A DNA stretch of 36,379 bases from Paenibacillus sinensis. GTDB taxonomy: Bacteria > Bacillota > Bacilli > Paenibacillales > Paenibacillaceae. Position 1 is the first letter of the stretch; the number at the start of each line of letters is the position of its first letter. The stretch covers positions 1 to 36,379 of the forward strand of contig NZ_JAHCMB010000210.1 of the NCBI RefSeq assembly GCF_019904155.1, given 5' to 3'. Both the position numbers and the translations under genes were made by a program. The notes under the pieces were generated by a model. It did not search any database, was not told the DNA's origin, and saw nothing but the letters and a program-made list of their open reading frames with translations. Shown here piece by piece: positions 22,304-30,023 of the stretch.

Positions 22304-24286
22304 TCAGCTGGGAATGTAGTGTTTCGTCTGCCGGGCCATGCGCTCCCGCTTATAACTGTCGACAAACCGGATGAAAATCACGGCAGTCAAAATATAGGTC
22401 ACCTGATCCTCCTCCACTTCGGCTATATCCTCGCTGACTTCATCCAGAAGCGCACTCAGCTGCCTGGTCTCGAGGTAGCGCTCACTGTCCTCTCTGTCCA
22501 AAAGCTTGCGGGCTTCCGCCAGAATGCCCGGCCAGTCCGGAGCAAGCCGGTGTATCCAGTCGGCGCTCTGAAGGCCCTTTGTGATGATATTCAGGCGAAT
22601 CGGATCAGGCAGTATGCCCTTCATGGCCCGGCGGAGCAAATATCTCTCCTGGCCATGGCGCACGAACTGGCCGGACGGGATCGCCATGCAGAATTCAAAG
22701 ACGCGCCGGTCTCTGGACGGATCGCGGATCGTAATGCCGTTCGCGAGAGACAGCTTCGTCTCCACCGCGCCGATATGCACAAGCGGGAGCGGGCTCGTTC
22801 TGAATTTCAAATCCTCCCGATAGTCGGGATAATGCTGAACCGCTACATTGACTCCGATAGCATCGAGTCTGTTCTCTACCTCCCACTTGCGGGCCAATGA
22901 GCGGTTGACCGGCACGCCCCGGAGACGGTCGAAGCCGCGAAGCTGCTTGCGGCTGCGCCACAGTTTCAGGCGGTGAGGGGTTAAGACCGGAATCGCGCTT
23001 TTGAACACTTTGGAGACGGGCTCGTTCACGAGACGGCTGAAGCCGAGCAGTTCTCTGGCAGCCGAGAATACCCTCCCCCTCCTCCACAGCGTCATCAAAT
23101 GAACGGCAAAATTCCCGTACGAGATCGTGTTGTTCCCGCTCTGCCCGTTCAGCATCACCGTACAGTTACGCTCTGCGGCCAGCTTCAGGAAGGAATGATA
23201 CCAGGTCATGTTCCGGAAAACCTTATAGGGCTGTTCGAAAATGCGGACAAGCTCATCGATGTCGGTTGCGCAGTTCTTCTCCGCGAAGCTGCTGTACGTA
23301 ATCTCCACGTTGGGATAAGCCCTGGCGATCAAATCCACCTCCGGCGCTTCGTTATAGACCCGCATGCGCAGCGGCTTCTTGTCAAAGTCCGGCACAGGAA
23401 CAGAAGTGAAGCCGTGCAGCTTCCTGCCCTGCGACTCAAGCAGGGGGGCCGCAACACAGGCGATGGAACCGGAATCCATTCCGCCGCTGAGGAAGATGCC
23501 CGTCTCGCCGGAACTGCGCAGGCGGCAGGCTACCGCCTCACTGAAGACCCGGTTGAAGGCCTCTACGTACTCTTCATCCGTAGCGAAGCTGACCGGCTTG
23601 ATATCCTTCATCGGATTCCAGTATTGGTTCTTCCGAAACTCCCCCGGCCGGACAACGACCGTGTAGGCTGGCGGAAGCTGGTAAATGTCCCGGTACACGG
23701 TTTCTTCGGGGTCCGTCTCATGCTGGATGCCGTCGATCGACAGAAAATCCGCGATCCACTTCTCATTCAGCTCCGCCTCCTCGCCGCGCAGCGCAGCCAA
23801 GGGCTTCTCAACCGTGCAAAAAGCGAAATAATCCGCGCATCGGGTATAGTAGAGAGTTCTCGAACCCATGGCGTCGCGGGCCAGAAACAGCTCCCGCTGT
23901 TCCTTGTCCCACACAGCGAAAGCATAGTCGCCGATCAAATGGTTCGGGCATGTATGCCCCCATTTCTCATACGCTTTCAGAATAAGCGCGCTGTCGGCAA
24001 CGCCCTGTGCCTCATCCAGCCCGAATAGCTCCAGCAATTCGGCGCGGTTGTCGATAATGGCGTCGGCCGCAAGCATCAGGCTGCCCGCTTCGTTCTCCCC
24101 CGGCAGCTCTTCCAGCCTCGATTCGGGGGTATGATGGACAACGCCGCAGCCCAGATGAACGGAGCCGTCGGTCCATTCACCCGTTCCCTGGAAGTTATAG
24201 ATTTTAAGCTGCCCGAACAGAGCGGCGCCGGCTGAAACGGCCTTCCGATCGCCTCCAAAAACGTATATTCCGCTGATTGCACCCAT
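22304..24286 (-). CDS. Lasso cyclase (asparagine-synthetase-like, C)
   Basis: A 660-residue protein of the asparagine synthase B fold. The N-terminal Ntn-like domain begins MGAISGIYVFGG: the glutaminase Cys2 of AsnB is replaced by Gly, as expected for lasso cyclases, which do not use glutamine. The synthetase domain has the PP-loop SGGMDS (267-272). It activates the ring-closing Asp/Glu side chain of the precursor as an AMP ester for attack by the core N terminus. I chose ATG 24286 (weak GGGAG upstream); an in-frame TTG at 24361 would add 25 residues without a good ribosome site. It is first in the minus arm C-K-A, with a leader of about 200 nt back to the SinR-type site. Confidence 0.95.
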   Translation of the reverse strand: MGAISGIYVFGGDRKAVSAGAALFGQLKIYNFQGTGEWTDGSVHLGCGVVHHTPESRLEELPGENEAGSLMLAADAIIDNRAELLELFGLDEAQGVADSALILKAYEKWGHTCPNHLIGDYAFAVWDKEQRELFLARDAMGSRTLYYTRCADYFAFCTVEKPLAALRGEEAELNEKWIADFLSIDGIQHETDPEETVYRDIYQLPPAYTVVVRPGEFRKNQYWNPMKDIKPVSFATDEEYVEAFNRVFSEAVACRLRSSGETGIFLSGGMDSGSIACVAAPLLESQGRKLHGFTSVPVPDFDKKPLRMRVYNEAPEVDLIARAYPNVEITYSSFAEKNCATDIDELVRIFEQPYKVFRNMTWYHSFLKLAAERNCTVMLNGQSGNNTISYGNFAVHLMTLWRRGRVFSAARELLGFSRLVNEPVSKVFKSAIPVLTPHRLKLWRSRKQLRGFDRLRGVPVNRSLARKWEVENRLDAIGVNVAVQHYPDYREDLKFRTSPLPLVHIGAVETKLSLANGITIRDPSRDRRVFEFCMAIPSGQFVRHGQERYLLRRAMKGILPDPIRLNIITKGLQSADWIHRLAPDWPGILAEARKLLDREDSERYLETRQLSALLDEVSEDIAEVEEDQVTYILTAVIFIRFVDSYKRERMARQTKHYIPS

Positions 24287-24478
24287 CTGGCCTACTCCCT
24301 CTCTTTTCCCCAATGCATGCTTGGCTGGATCAAAAGGCTTGGTTCCTGTGTCTATTCTCAAAAAAAGTGCCCCGTCAGAACACTGTCATGGGAGCCTCAG
24401 AAGTTAGTTAAGCCAAACCGAGGGCCTTCCCGGGTATTTCATAATCCGTTGGCGCGGCTAAGAGCGGCATGCATGTCT

Positions 24479-24511
24479 AATTTATCATTTTTGCCGTGCT
24501 TAATAAAGAAC
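24479..24511 (-). promoter_or_regulatory. SinR-type operator and candidate promoter of the cyclase arm
   Basis: On the minus strand GTTCTTTATTAAGCAC (24511-24496) matches the operator before B1 at 15 of 16 positions. An extended -10-like TGATAAATT lies just downstream (TAAATT 24484-24479). With a 17 bp spacer the matching -35 (TTTATT) would fall inside the operator, so binding would exclude polymerase. The promoter assignment is weak; the operator match is the solid observation. The 24287-24600 interval holds no supported gene. Confidence 0.65.
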
Positions 24512-24600
24512 AGCTTTCCACCTGCTTCCAAATATGCCTTCCTCTTCTGCAAAAAAGACCGGAATCTTTCATGGTTTTAGAATCAGGTACTAAGAGTTCG

Positions 24601-24609
24601 TGCTATAAT
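24601..24609 (+). promoter_or_regulatory. Extended -10 promoter of the acyl-CoA ligase gene
   Basis: TGCTATAAT is a perfect -10 with the extended TGn motif, 44 bp before the TTG start at 24653. No good -35 is needed or visible. Confidence 0.6.
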
Positions 24610-24652
24610 AGGGGAGCAATACGAATAGCTTGTGCATAGGAGATGGATCAAG

Positions 24653-26239
24653 TTGGGTAAAGAGCAATGGATCGCGCCGGAGCGCTACAATATGACGTCG
24701 GAGATGGAACGCCATCCCGCCGGGAAACTCGCGCTGAAATGGTTAAGCGATAAAGGCGAATATGAGGAGATCACATACGGAGAGCTGCTGAAGCTGGCTG
24801 GCCGCCTTGCAGGCGGTCTCGCCGAGCTGGGGCTGCGCCAGGGCGACCGTGTGCTTGTCATGGTCCCCCGCCGCATTATCGCTTATGTTATATACTTGGC
24901 CTGCCTGAAGCTCGGGCTGGTCATCATTCCGTCCTCGGAAATGCTGCGGGCGAAGGATCTGTCCTACCGTCTCCGCCACTCCGAGGCGCGGGCCGTCATC
25001 AGCTGGTCCGAAGTAACCGGCGAGGTTAACAAGATTGCGGAGGATCTGCCCGCGCTGGACTACCGCCTGTCCGTCACCCCGGACGGCGGTGAAGCAGAAT
25101 CCGGCTGGACATCGCTGGAGTCGCTGATGGAGGGCCGGGACGGCTCCTATCCGACCGCCGACACCGGCCGGGACGACATGGCAATTCTGGCTTACACCTC
25201 CGGTACGACCGGCAATCCGAAAGCTGTGGTGCATACGCACGGCTGGGGGTACGCACATCTGCGCATCACCTCGATGTGGCTTGATATCCGGGCAGAAGAT
25301 ACGGTCTGGGCGACCGCCGCTCCCGGCTGGCAGAAATGGATCTGGAGTCCGTTCCTGTCCGTGCTCGGACATGGCGCCACCGGGTTCGTCTACCACGGTT
25401 CCTTCCATCCGCACCGCTATTTGCAGCTCATTCAGGACCGGAATATCCATGTTCTGTGCTGCACGCCGACCGAATACCGGCTGATGGCGAAGATCGACGG
25501 ACTTGGCCGGTATGACCTGTCCCGCCTCCGCTCCGCCGTCTCTGCCGGGGAGCCGCTGAATCAGGAGGTCATCCATGAATTTCAGCGCATGTTCAGCTTG
25601 ACGATCCGCGACGGCTACGGCCAGACGGAGAGTACACTGCTTATCGGCACGCTGAAGGATGCCGAAATCCGGCTCGGCTCGATGGGCAAGGCAACCGCCG
25701 AGGGCATGATCGAGGTCGTAGATGAGAACGGCGTTCCGCTTCCTCCGGGAGAGATAGGCGACATTGCCGTCCATGTGAACATGCCGGCGCTGTTCCAGAC
25801 CTACTACAAGGACCCTGAGCGCAAGGCGGCTGCGGTGCACGGCGAGTATTTCATCACCGGTGACCGGGCCGAGAAGGATGAGGACGGCTACTTCTGGTTC
25901 GAGGGCCGCGGCGATGATATCATCATCAGCTCGGGCTATACGATCGGCCCGTTCGAGGTGGAGGAAGCGCTGATGAAGCATCCGCTGGTCAAGGAATGCG
26001 CCGTCGTTGCCAGCCCCGACGAAATCCGGGGCCATGTGGTCAAGGCTTTCATCGTCCTGAAGGATGGCTGCGAAGGCTCGCCGGAACTGGCCAAGGAACT
26101 CCAGGCCCATACCAAGCAGATTACCGCACCGTATAAGTATCCGCGCAAAATCGAGTTCATCTCCGATCTCCCCAAGACGAGCTCCGGCAAGATCCGCCGG
26201 GTCGAGCTGCGGGAACGCGAACGGGCAGCCAAGCGATAA
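24653..26239 (+). CDS. Acyl-CoA synthetase, AMP-binding (acetyl-CoA-synthetase-like)
   Basis: A 528-residue ANL-superfamily ligase. Motifs in order: YTSGTTGNPKAVVHTHGWGYAH-type P-loop (about 182-197), DGYGQTES (A5, about 320), ITGDRAEKDEDGYFWFEGRGDDII (A7/A8) and KTSSGKIRR (catalytic Lys near the C terminus, about 515). It would convert a short or medium-chain carboxylic acid, ATP and CoA to the acyl-CoA through an acyl-AMP. It resembles Bacillus YtcI in size and start. I chose TTG 24653 behind AGGAGAT; an upstream GTG at 24632 gives seven more residues but lacks a ribosome site. It is monocistronic, divergent to the lasso cyclase. A role in lasso biosynthesis is unlikely. Confidence 0.92.
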   Translation: MGKEQWIAPERYNMTSEMERHPAGKLALKWLSDKGEYEEITYGELLKLAGRLAGGLAELGLRQGDRVLVMVPRRIIAYVIYLACLKLGLVIIPSSEMLRAKDLSYRLRHSEARAVISWSEVTGEVNKIAEDLPALDYRLSVTPDGGEAESGWTSLESLMEGRDGSYPTADTGRDDMAILAYTSGTTGNPKAVVHTHGWGYAHLRITSMWLDIRAEDTVWATAAPGWQKWIWSPFLSVLGHGATGFVYHGSFHPHRYLQLIQDRNIHVLCCTPTEYRLMAKIDGLGRYDLSRLRSAVSAGEPLNQEVIHEFQRMFSLTIRDGYGQTESTLLIGTLKDAEIRLGSMGKATAEGMIEVVDENGVPLPPGEIGDIAVHVNMPALFQTYYKDPERKAAAVHGEYFITGDRAEKDEDGYFWFEGRGDDIIISSGYTIGPFEVEEALMKHPLVKECAVVASPDEIRGHVVKAFIVLKDGCEGSPELAKELQAHTKQITAPYKYPRKIEFISDLPKTSSGKIRRVELRERERAAKR

Positions 26240-26284
26240 GGCCAGTGCTCAGATGAGCTGCGATGAGCTATGATGTGAAAGTTG

Positions 26285-26324
26285 AAAGACCCCTGCCCGC
26301 TTGCATGCGGTGCAGGGGTCTTTT
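26285..26324 (+). terminator. Terminator of the acyl-CoA ligase gene
   Basis: AAAGACCCCTGC (26285-26296) and GCAGGGGTCTTT (26312-26323) make a perfect 12 bp stem followed by TGCTTTT. Confidence 0.9.
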
Positions 26325-26465
26325 GCTTTTGGCAACGCCAGGCGATCGGCGGCTCCGTCCGGTAAGAGAACAGCCGGTCGGCTGGGCGCCAGGCATGTTA
26401 CGCGCTTCGCGTCCGGCCGCCGGGTAGTCGGCTGTGCAGCCGGCCGTCTTGCAGGGCCGCTCTCC

Positions 26466-26632
26466 TCGCCTGTCGCTCCTGATGCCCTGCCCCCGTCACT
26501 CTTGATGCTCTGCGCCCCTCACTCCCGATCCGCTCCCGCACTCCCGCACTCCTAATGCTCTTCGTCCCGTCATTCCCGATGCTCTGCTCCCGTCACTCTT
26601 GATGCTCTTTCTCCCGCTACCTGATCCTTCAG
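26466..26632. repeat. Degenerate minisatellite across the 3' end of the MetRS gene
   Basis: About six or seven diverged copies of a 23-24 bp unit, best represented by CCGTCACTCTTGATGCTCTG, lie head to tail. They begin in the intergenic region and continue past the stop codon (26570) into the last roughly 20 codons of the synthetase gene. The remainder of 26325-26465 is GC-rich with no supported gene. Confidence 0.7.
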
Positions 26633-28258
26633 CCGTTCCCGTTCCTCCTCAATCACCCCCGGATCGATCCGCTCGAAGAGCAGCCGCAGCTCTGTAATTT
26701 CGCGCCCTTCAGGCACGAGTTCAAGCTGCCAGACGGGAGCACCAAGCGCCAGGAAGCGGCGGATTTGGGCGCAGGCGAACGGAATGAACGGCTCCAGCAG
26801 GTTAGCGAAATTGGCGATAATCTGGACACAGTCGTACAGAATGGCGCCGCAGGCCACCCGGTCTTCCTTCAGCACAGCCCACGGCCGCTGCTCATCAAAA
26901 AAGGCGTTGGCCTCTCTCACCATGGCAAAAATGCCCTCAAGCGCCCGCTTGAAATGGCCGCCTTCAATTAATGCTCCCGCCTCCGTATATAGCCGCTCCA
27001 GGCGAAGCTTCCATTCGCCTCCGAGCTTCCCCGCCGGCACACGCCCTTCGAACGATTTATTCAGAAACGCGAGCGTGCGGTTAACGAAATTGCCGAATGC
27101 GCCCAGCAGCTCGCCGTTATGGCTGTAAATGAATTCCCGCCAGGAGAAATCCGTATCCCGCTTCTCCGGCCCGTTCGCCAGCAGGAAATAGCGGATGGAG
27201 TCCGGGTCATACCGGCTCAGCAGATCGGGCACCCACACGGCCCAGTTCCGGCTCGTGGAGAACTTCTGCCCTTCCAGCGTCAAGTACTCGCAGGATATGA
27301 TTCGGTCGGGCAGATGGTAGCCCCCTCCGGAGCCTAACAGAAGCGCTGGCCAGATCAGCGTGTGAAACGGGATATTGTCTTTCCCGTGGACATAGTAAGC
27401 GGTGATCGGTTCGCCCCCGTCCTGCCAGAAGGCCTCCCAGCTCCCGCCCTTCTCCGCGGCCCATTGCCGGCTTGCCGACAAATACCCAATGACGGCATCC
27501 AGCCACACATAAATTTTCTTGTCCCGGAATCCCGGGACCGGAACATCCACACCCCAATCCAAATCCCGCGTCGCCGCCCGGTCCTGCAAGCCTTCCTTCA
27601 AATAACGGGAAGTCAGCTTGACCGCATTGTCTCCCCAGCTCCCGGAGCGCCCTGCTGAATAGGCCTCCAGATCCTGCTGCAACGAGGACAACGCCAGATA
27701 CAAATGCTCCGCCAGCCGCTCCACCGGGGGATTCCCGCAAATTTTGCAGGTCCGGTCCAGCAAATCAGCGGGGTCGAGCAGCGCCGAGCAAGCATCGCAT
27801 TGATCGCCTCGGGCACGGCTTCCGCAGAAGGGACAGATGCCCTCCACATAACGGTCGGGCAGAAACCTGCGGTCGGTCTCACAGTAGGTCTGCGTGACCG
27901 TCTTCCTGTACAGCCTGCCTTCCTTATGCAGGCCGAGGAACAGCTCCTGCACGACCTGGTGATGGAACGCCTGATCGGTCCGGGTGTACAGGTCGTAGGT
28001 GAATCCCAGCCGGTCGAAGCAATCCGCAAACTCCCGGTGATAGCGGCCCGCGATTTCCTTTGGGGCTACCCCCTCCTTCATTGCCTGGACGGCGACCGGT
28101 GTGCCGTGGCAATCGCTGCCGGACACGTACAGCACCTCCTCGCCTTTGGCCCGGTAATAGCGCGCAAGCGCGTCGCCGGGCAGCACGCTGGCCAGCCGCC
28201 CGAGATGCAGCGAGCCGTTGGCATACGGCCAGGCGCCTCCGATGAATATTTTGCCCAT
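26570..28258 (-). CDS. metG: Methionyl-tRNA synthetase
   Basis: A class I aminoacyl-tRNA synthetase of 562 residues. N-terminal GGAWPYANGSLHLGR holds the HIGH-like HLGR. A zinc-binding connective domain contains CPFCGSRARGDQCDAC and CKICG (four CxxC-type cysteine pairs). SGSDCHGTP and WLDAVIGYLSASRQW are typical of MetRS. The KMSKS loop reads KFSTS, lacking the second lysine. The length is short of the roughly 660 residues of B. subtilis MetS, so the C-terminal tRNA-binding domain is absent. It charges tRNA-Met and is controlled by the T-box upstream. Two in-frame ATGs (28264 and 28258) follow AAGGATGA; I prefer 28258 by spacing. It may be a second, variant MetRS; whether another exists cannot be seen here. 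Confidence 0.95.
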   Translation of the reverse strand: MGKIFIGGAWPYANGSLHLGRLASVLPGDALARYYRAKGEEVLYVSGSDCHGTPVAVQAMKEGVAPKEIAGRYHREFADCFDRLGFTYDLYTRTDQAFHHQVVQELFLGLHKEGRLYRKTVTQTYCETDRRFLPDRYVEGICPFCGSRARGDQCDACSALLDPADLLDRTCKICGNPPVERLAEHLYLALSSLQQDLEAYSAGRSGSWGDNAVKLTSRYLKEGLQDRAATRDLDWGVDVPVPGFRDKKIYVWLDAVIGYLSASRQWAAEKGGSWEAFWQDGGEPITAYYVHGKDNIPFHTLIWPALLLGSGGGYHLPDRIISCEYLTLEGQKFSTSRNWAVWVPDLLSRYDPDSIRYFLLANGPEKRDTDFSWREFIYSHNGELLGAFGNFVNRTLAFLNKSFEGRVPAGKLGGEWKLRLERLYTEAGALIEGGHFKRALEGIFAMVREANAFFDEQRPWAVLKEDRVACGAILYDCVQIIANFANLLEPFIPFACAQIRRFLALGAPVWQLELVPEGREITELRLLFERIDPGVIEEERERLKDQVAGERASRVTGAEHRE

Positions 28259-28373
28259 GTTCATTCATCCTTCCCGTGTATGATTCCCTGGCTACACCAA
28301 AGCTAAATCCCCCGGCCAAGCGGCGGGACTTGCTTAGAAGCGAATTCCGGCACTGTGCGAACTCCCCGAACGC

Positions 28374-28671
28374 AAAAAAGCCCTCATCCCACAAAGGGAC
28401 GAGAGCTTAAGCTCACGCGGTACCACCCAATTTCATTTCCGCCTTGCGGCGGTCACCTCTTCAGGTACGGCGAAAATGATCGCTTATACCCTAGCACGTT
28501 AACGGGTGCGGGTTCCGGCGCAGCCTACGGCCCTTGAAAAGGCTTCGGTGCGCAGCTCAGAGACCATGTTCCCAAGACTCTTCTTCTCCCCTTCTCAGCT
28601 CCCGGGGCTCTCTGTCGGAAGATATCCGCTTGGTACTCTTTCTCTTCAAAGCTTTTGGCATATGTCAGGTT
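28374..28671 (-). ncRNA. T-box riboswitch, methionine-specific
   Basis: The complement shows the invariant T-box GGGTGGTACCGCG (28428-28416). A terminator follows: CTCTCGTCCC, TTTGT loop, GGGATGAGGG, then a T-run at 28379-28374. Further upstream is stem I, with AGAGAG/GCTGAGA-type elements and a GAACATGGTCT specifier loop; the AUG at 28567-28565 is the probable specifier codon for uncharged tRNA-Met. Binding of uncharged tRNA would stabilise the antiterminator and allow transcription of the synthetase gene. It is transcribed on the minus strand from the promoter at 28706-28678. About 110 nt separate the terminator from the gene. Confidence 0.95.
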
Positions 28672-28677
28672 ACGGGC

Positions 28678-28706
28678 ATTATACGTCCATCTTTTCATCT
28701 GCGCAA
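28678..28706 (-). promoter_or_regulatory. Sigma-A promoter of the T-box/metG transcript
   Basis: On the minus strand TTGCGC (28706-28701), a 17 bp spacer and a perfect TATAAT (28683-28678) lie immediately upstream of the T-box leader. The predicted start is near 28671. Confidence 0.85.
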
Positions 28707-28869
28707 CCTCTTACATCACGCCTCTTGAATCAGGCTGCCGTGAATCACGCCGATCACGCCGCCTTTACTGGATTCGCCTTTTCCGGCGGTCCCCCCGGAC
28801 CGTGCCTCACACGCATGAGAATCAACAACTCCAGCTCAGGCCTGTGCTCCGAACCAACGAATATGGCCG

Positions 28870-30009
28870 TTACTTGATCTTTTCTCCCTTGCCATGCAGA
28901 ATTTTCAGTTCTCCGTTTTCATAGCCGACCGAATAATTCATGCGGTAGGACTGGTACACGGTGCCTGTGTCCTTCCGCTCTTCGGCTGTAATGTCGACAG
29001 TGACCTGAGCGCCATCCTCCAGCTTGTTCAGAGACAAGGTTCCCAGCGTGATGTAACCCGTCTTCAGATAACCGCTGCGGAAATCCTCGTAGCTGATCTT
29101 GCCCTGCCACTCGCTGCCCAGCAGCGAATAGGCGGAGACATAATCGCCCGTGTTCAGACTCTGGTAAAAATAAGCCACAATATCCCGCTCATCCGAGTAC
29201 CCGTCCCCGCCGTCATCGTCCTCGCCGTCAGCGCTCACATCTGGCAGCTTGGACATCGGCTGGGCGGACCATTCCCGCGCCTGGGCGAGAATGCTTGTAA
29301 TCGGGATGCTGAAGCCGATCCCCGACTCTTCCGTAGCGGCGGCGGAGTTGATGCCGAGCACCTCGCCCGTCTCCGCGTTGACCAGCGGTCCCCCGCTGTT
29401 GCCGTGGGTAATCGGAGCCGAAATCTGGTATAGGTTGCTGTAGGTGTAAGGATCAATATCGAAGCTCCGGTTCAGGCCGCTGATGATTCCCGTCGTCACC
29501 GTGTTCTCCAGTCCAAGCGGACTGCCGAGCGCCAAAATCTCGTCGCCGACCTCCGCTTTATGGTCTTCGGCCAGCGGCAGCGGCTCCAGTTCCTTAAGCT
29601 CCGGAACCCGGACAACCGCCACATCCGTCTCCGTTCCGATGCCGATGACCTGGCCCTTGTATTCTTTATGATTCAGCGTCCGAACAGTCACCTCCCGGGA
29701 GCCGGACACGACATGGGCGTTGGTGAGCAGGTCGCCCTGCTTGTTGTAGAGGAAGCCCGAGCCCAGTCCATCCCCGCTCTCAATCGTGACCACCCGTTTC
29801 TGGCTGTCTTCAATGATCGCCTTGCGCGTCTTTGGGACCGCGGCGTTCGCAGTCCCCTTGGCATTCTGCGCAGAAGTCTTGGCTGCGGCCAGCAGCGGCT
29901 GTCCGTCCAGGCTGGTCTCGGCGGATTGTTGGATCAGATAGGCGCCTCCCATACCCGATCCCAGAATAATCAGGCATGCGGCTGCGCTGATCCATGTTCC
30001 CTTGCTCAT
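28870..30009 (-). CDS. HtrA-like trypsin-type serine protease, membrane-anchored
   Basis: A 379-residue protein. An N-terminal membrane anchor (ISAAACLIILGSGMGGAYLI) leads to an extracytoplasmic S1C protease domain. The catalytic triad is visible: His99 in LLTNAHVV, Asp129 in TDVAVVRV and Ser205 in THGNSGGPLV. There is no PDZ domain; instead a linker of acidic residues (DGEDDDGGDGYSDE) and an NTF2-like C-terminal domain (VAYFYQSLNTGDYVSAYSLL). HtrA proteases act in envelope protein quality control. It begins 14 bp after the zinc-ribbon gene, so both are in one operon. The start at 30009 is behind GGGAGGGC. Confidence 0.92.
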   Translation of the reverse strand: MSKGTWISAAACLIILGSGMGGAYLIQQSAETSLDGQPLLAAAKTSAQNAKGTANAAVPKTRKAIIEDSQKRVVTIESGDGLGSGFLYNKQGDLLTNAHVVSGSREVTVRTLNHKEYKGQVIGIGTETDVAVVRVPELKELEPLPLAEDHKAEVGDEILALGSPLGLENTVTTGIISGLNRSFDIDPYTYSNLYQISAPITHGNSGGPLVNAETGEVLGINSAAATEESGIGFSIPITSILAQAREWSAQPMSKLPDVSADGEDDDGGDGYSDERDIVAYFYQSLNTGDYVSAYSLLGSEWQGKISYEDFRSGYLKTGYITLGTLSLNKLEDGAQVTVDITAEERKDTGTVYQSYRMNYSVGYENGELKILHGKGEKIK

Positions 30010-30023
30010 CTCTCATGCCCTCC

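Noticed and set aside
24743..26110. Minus-strand reading frame of 455 codons
   Set aside because: Shadow of the acyl-CoA synthetase gene on the plus strand, with no start signal.
28506..28877. Plus-strand reading frame of 123 codons
   Set aside because: It overlaps the T-box leader and promoter on the other strand and has no recognisable features.
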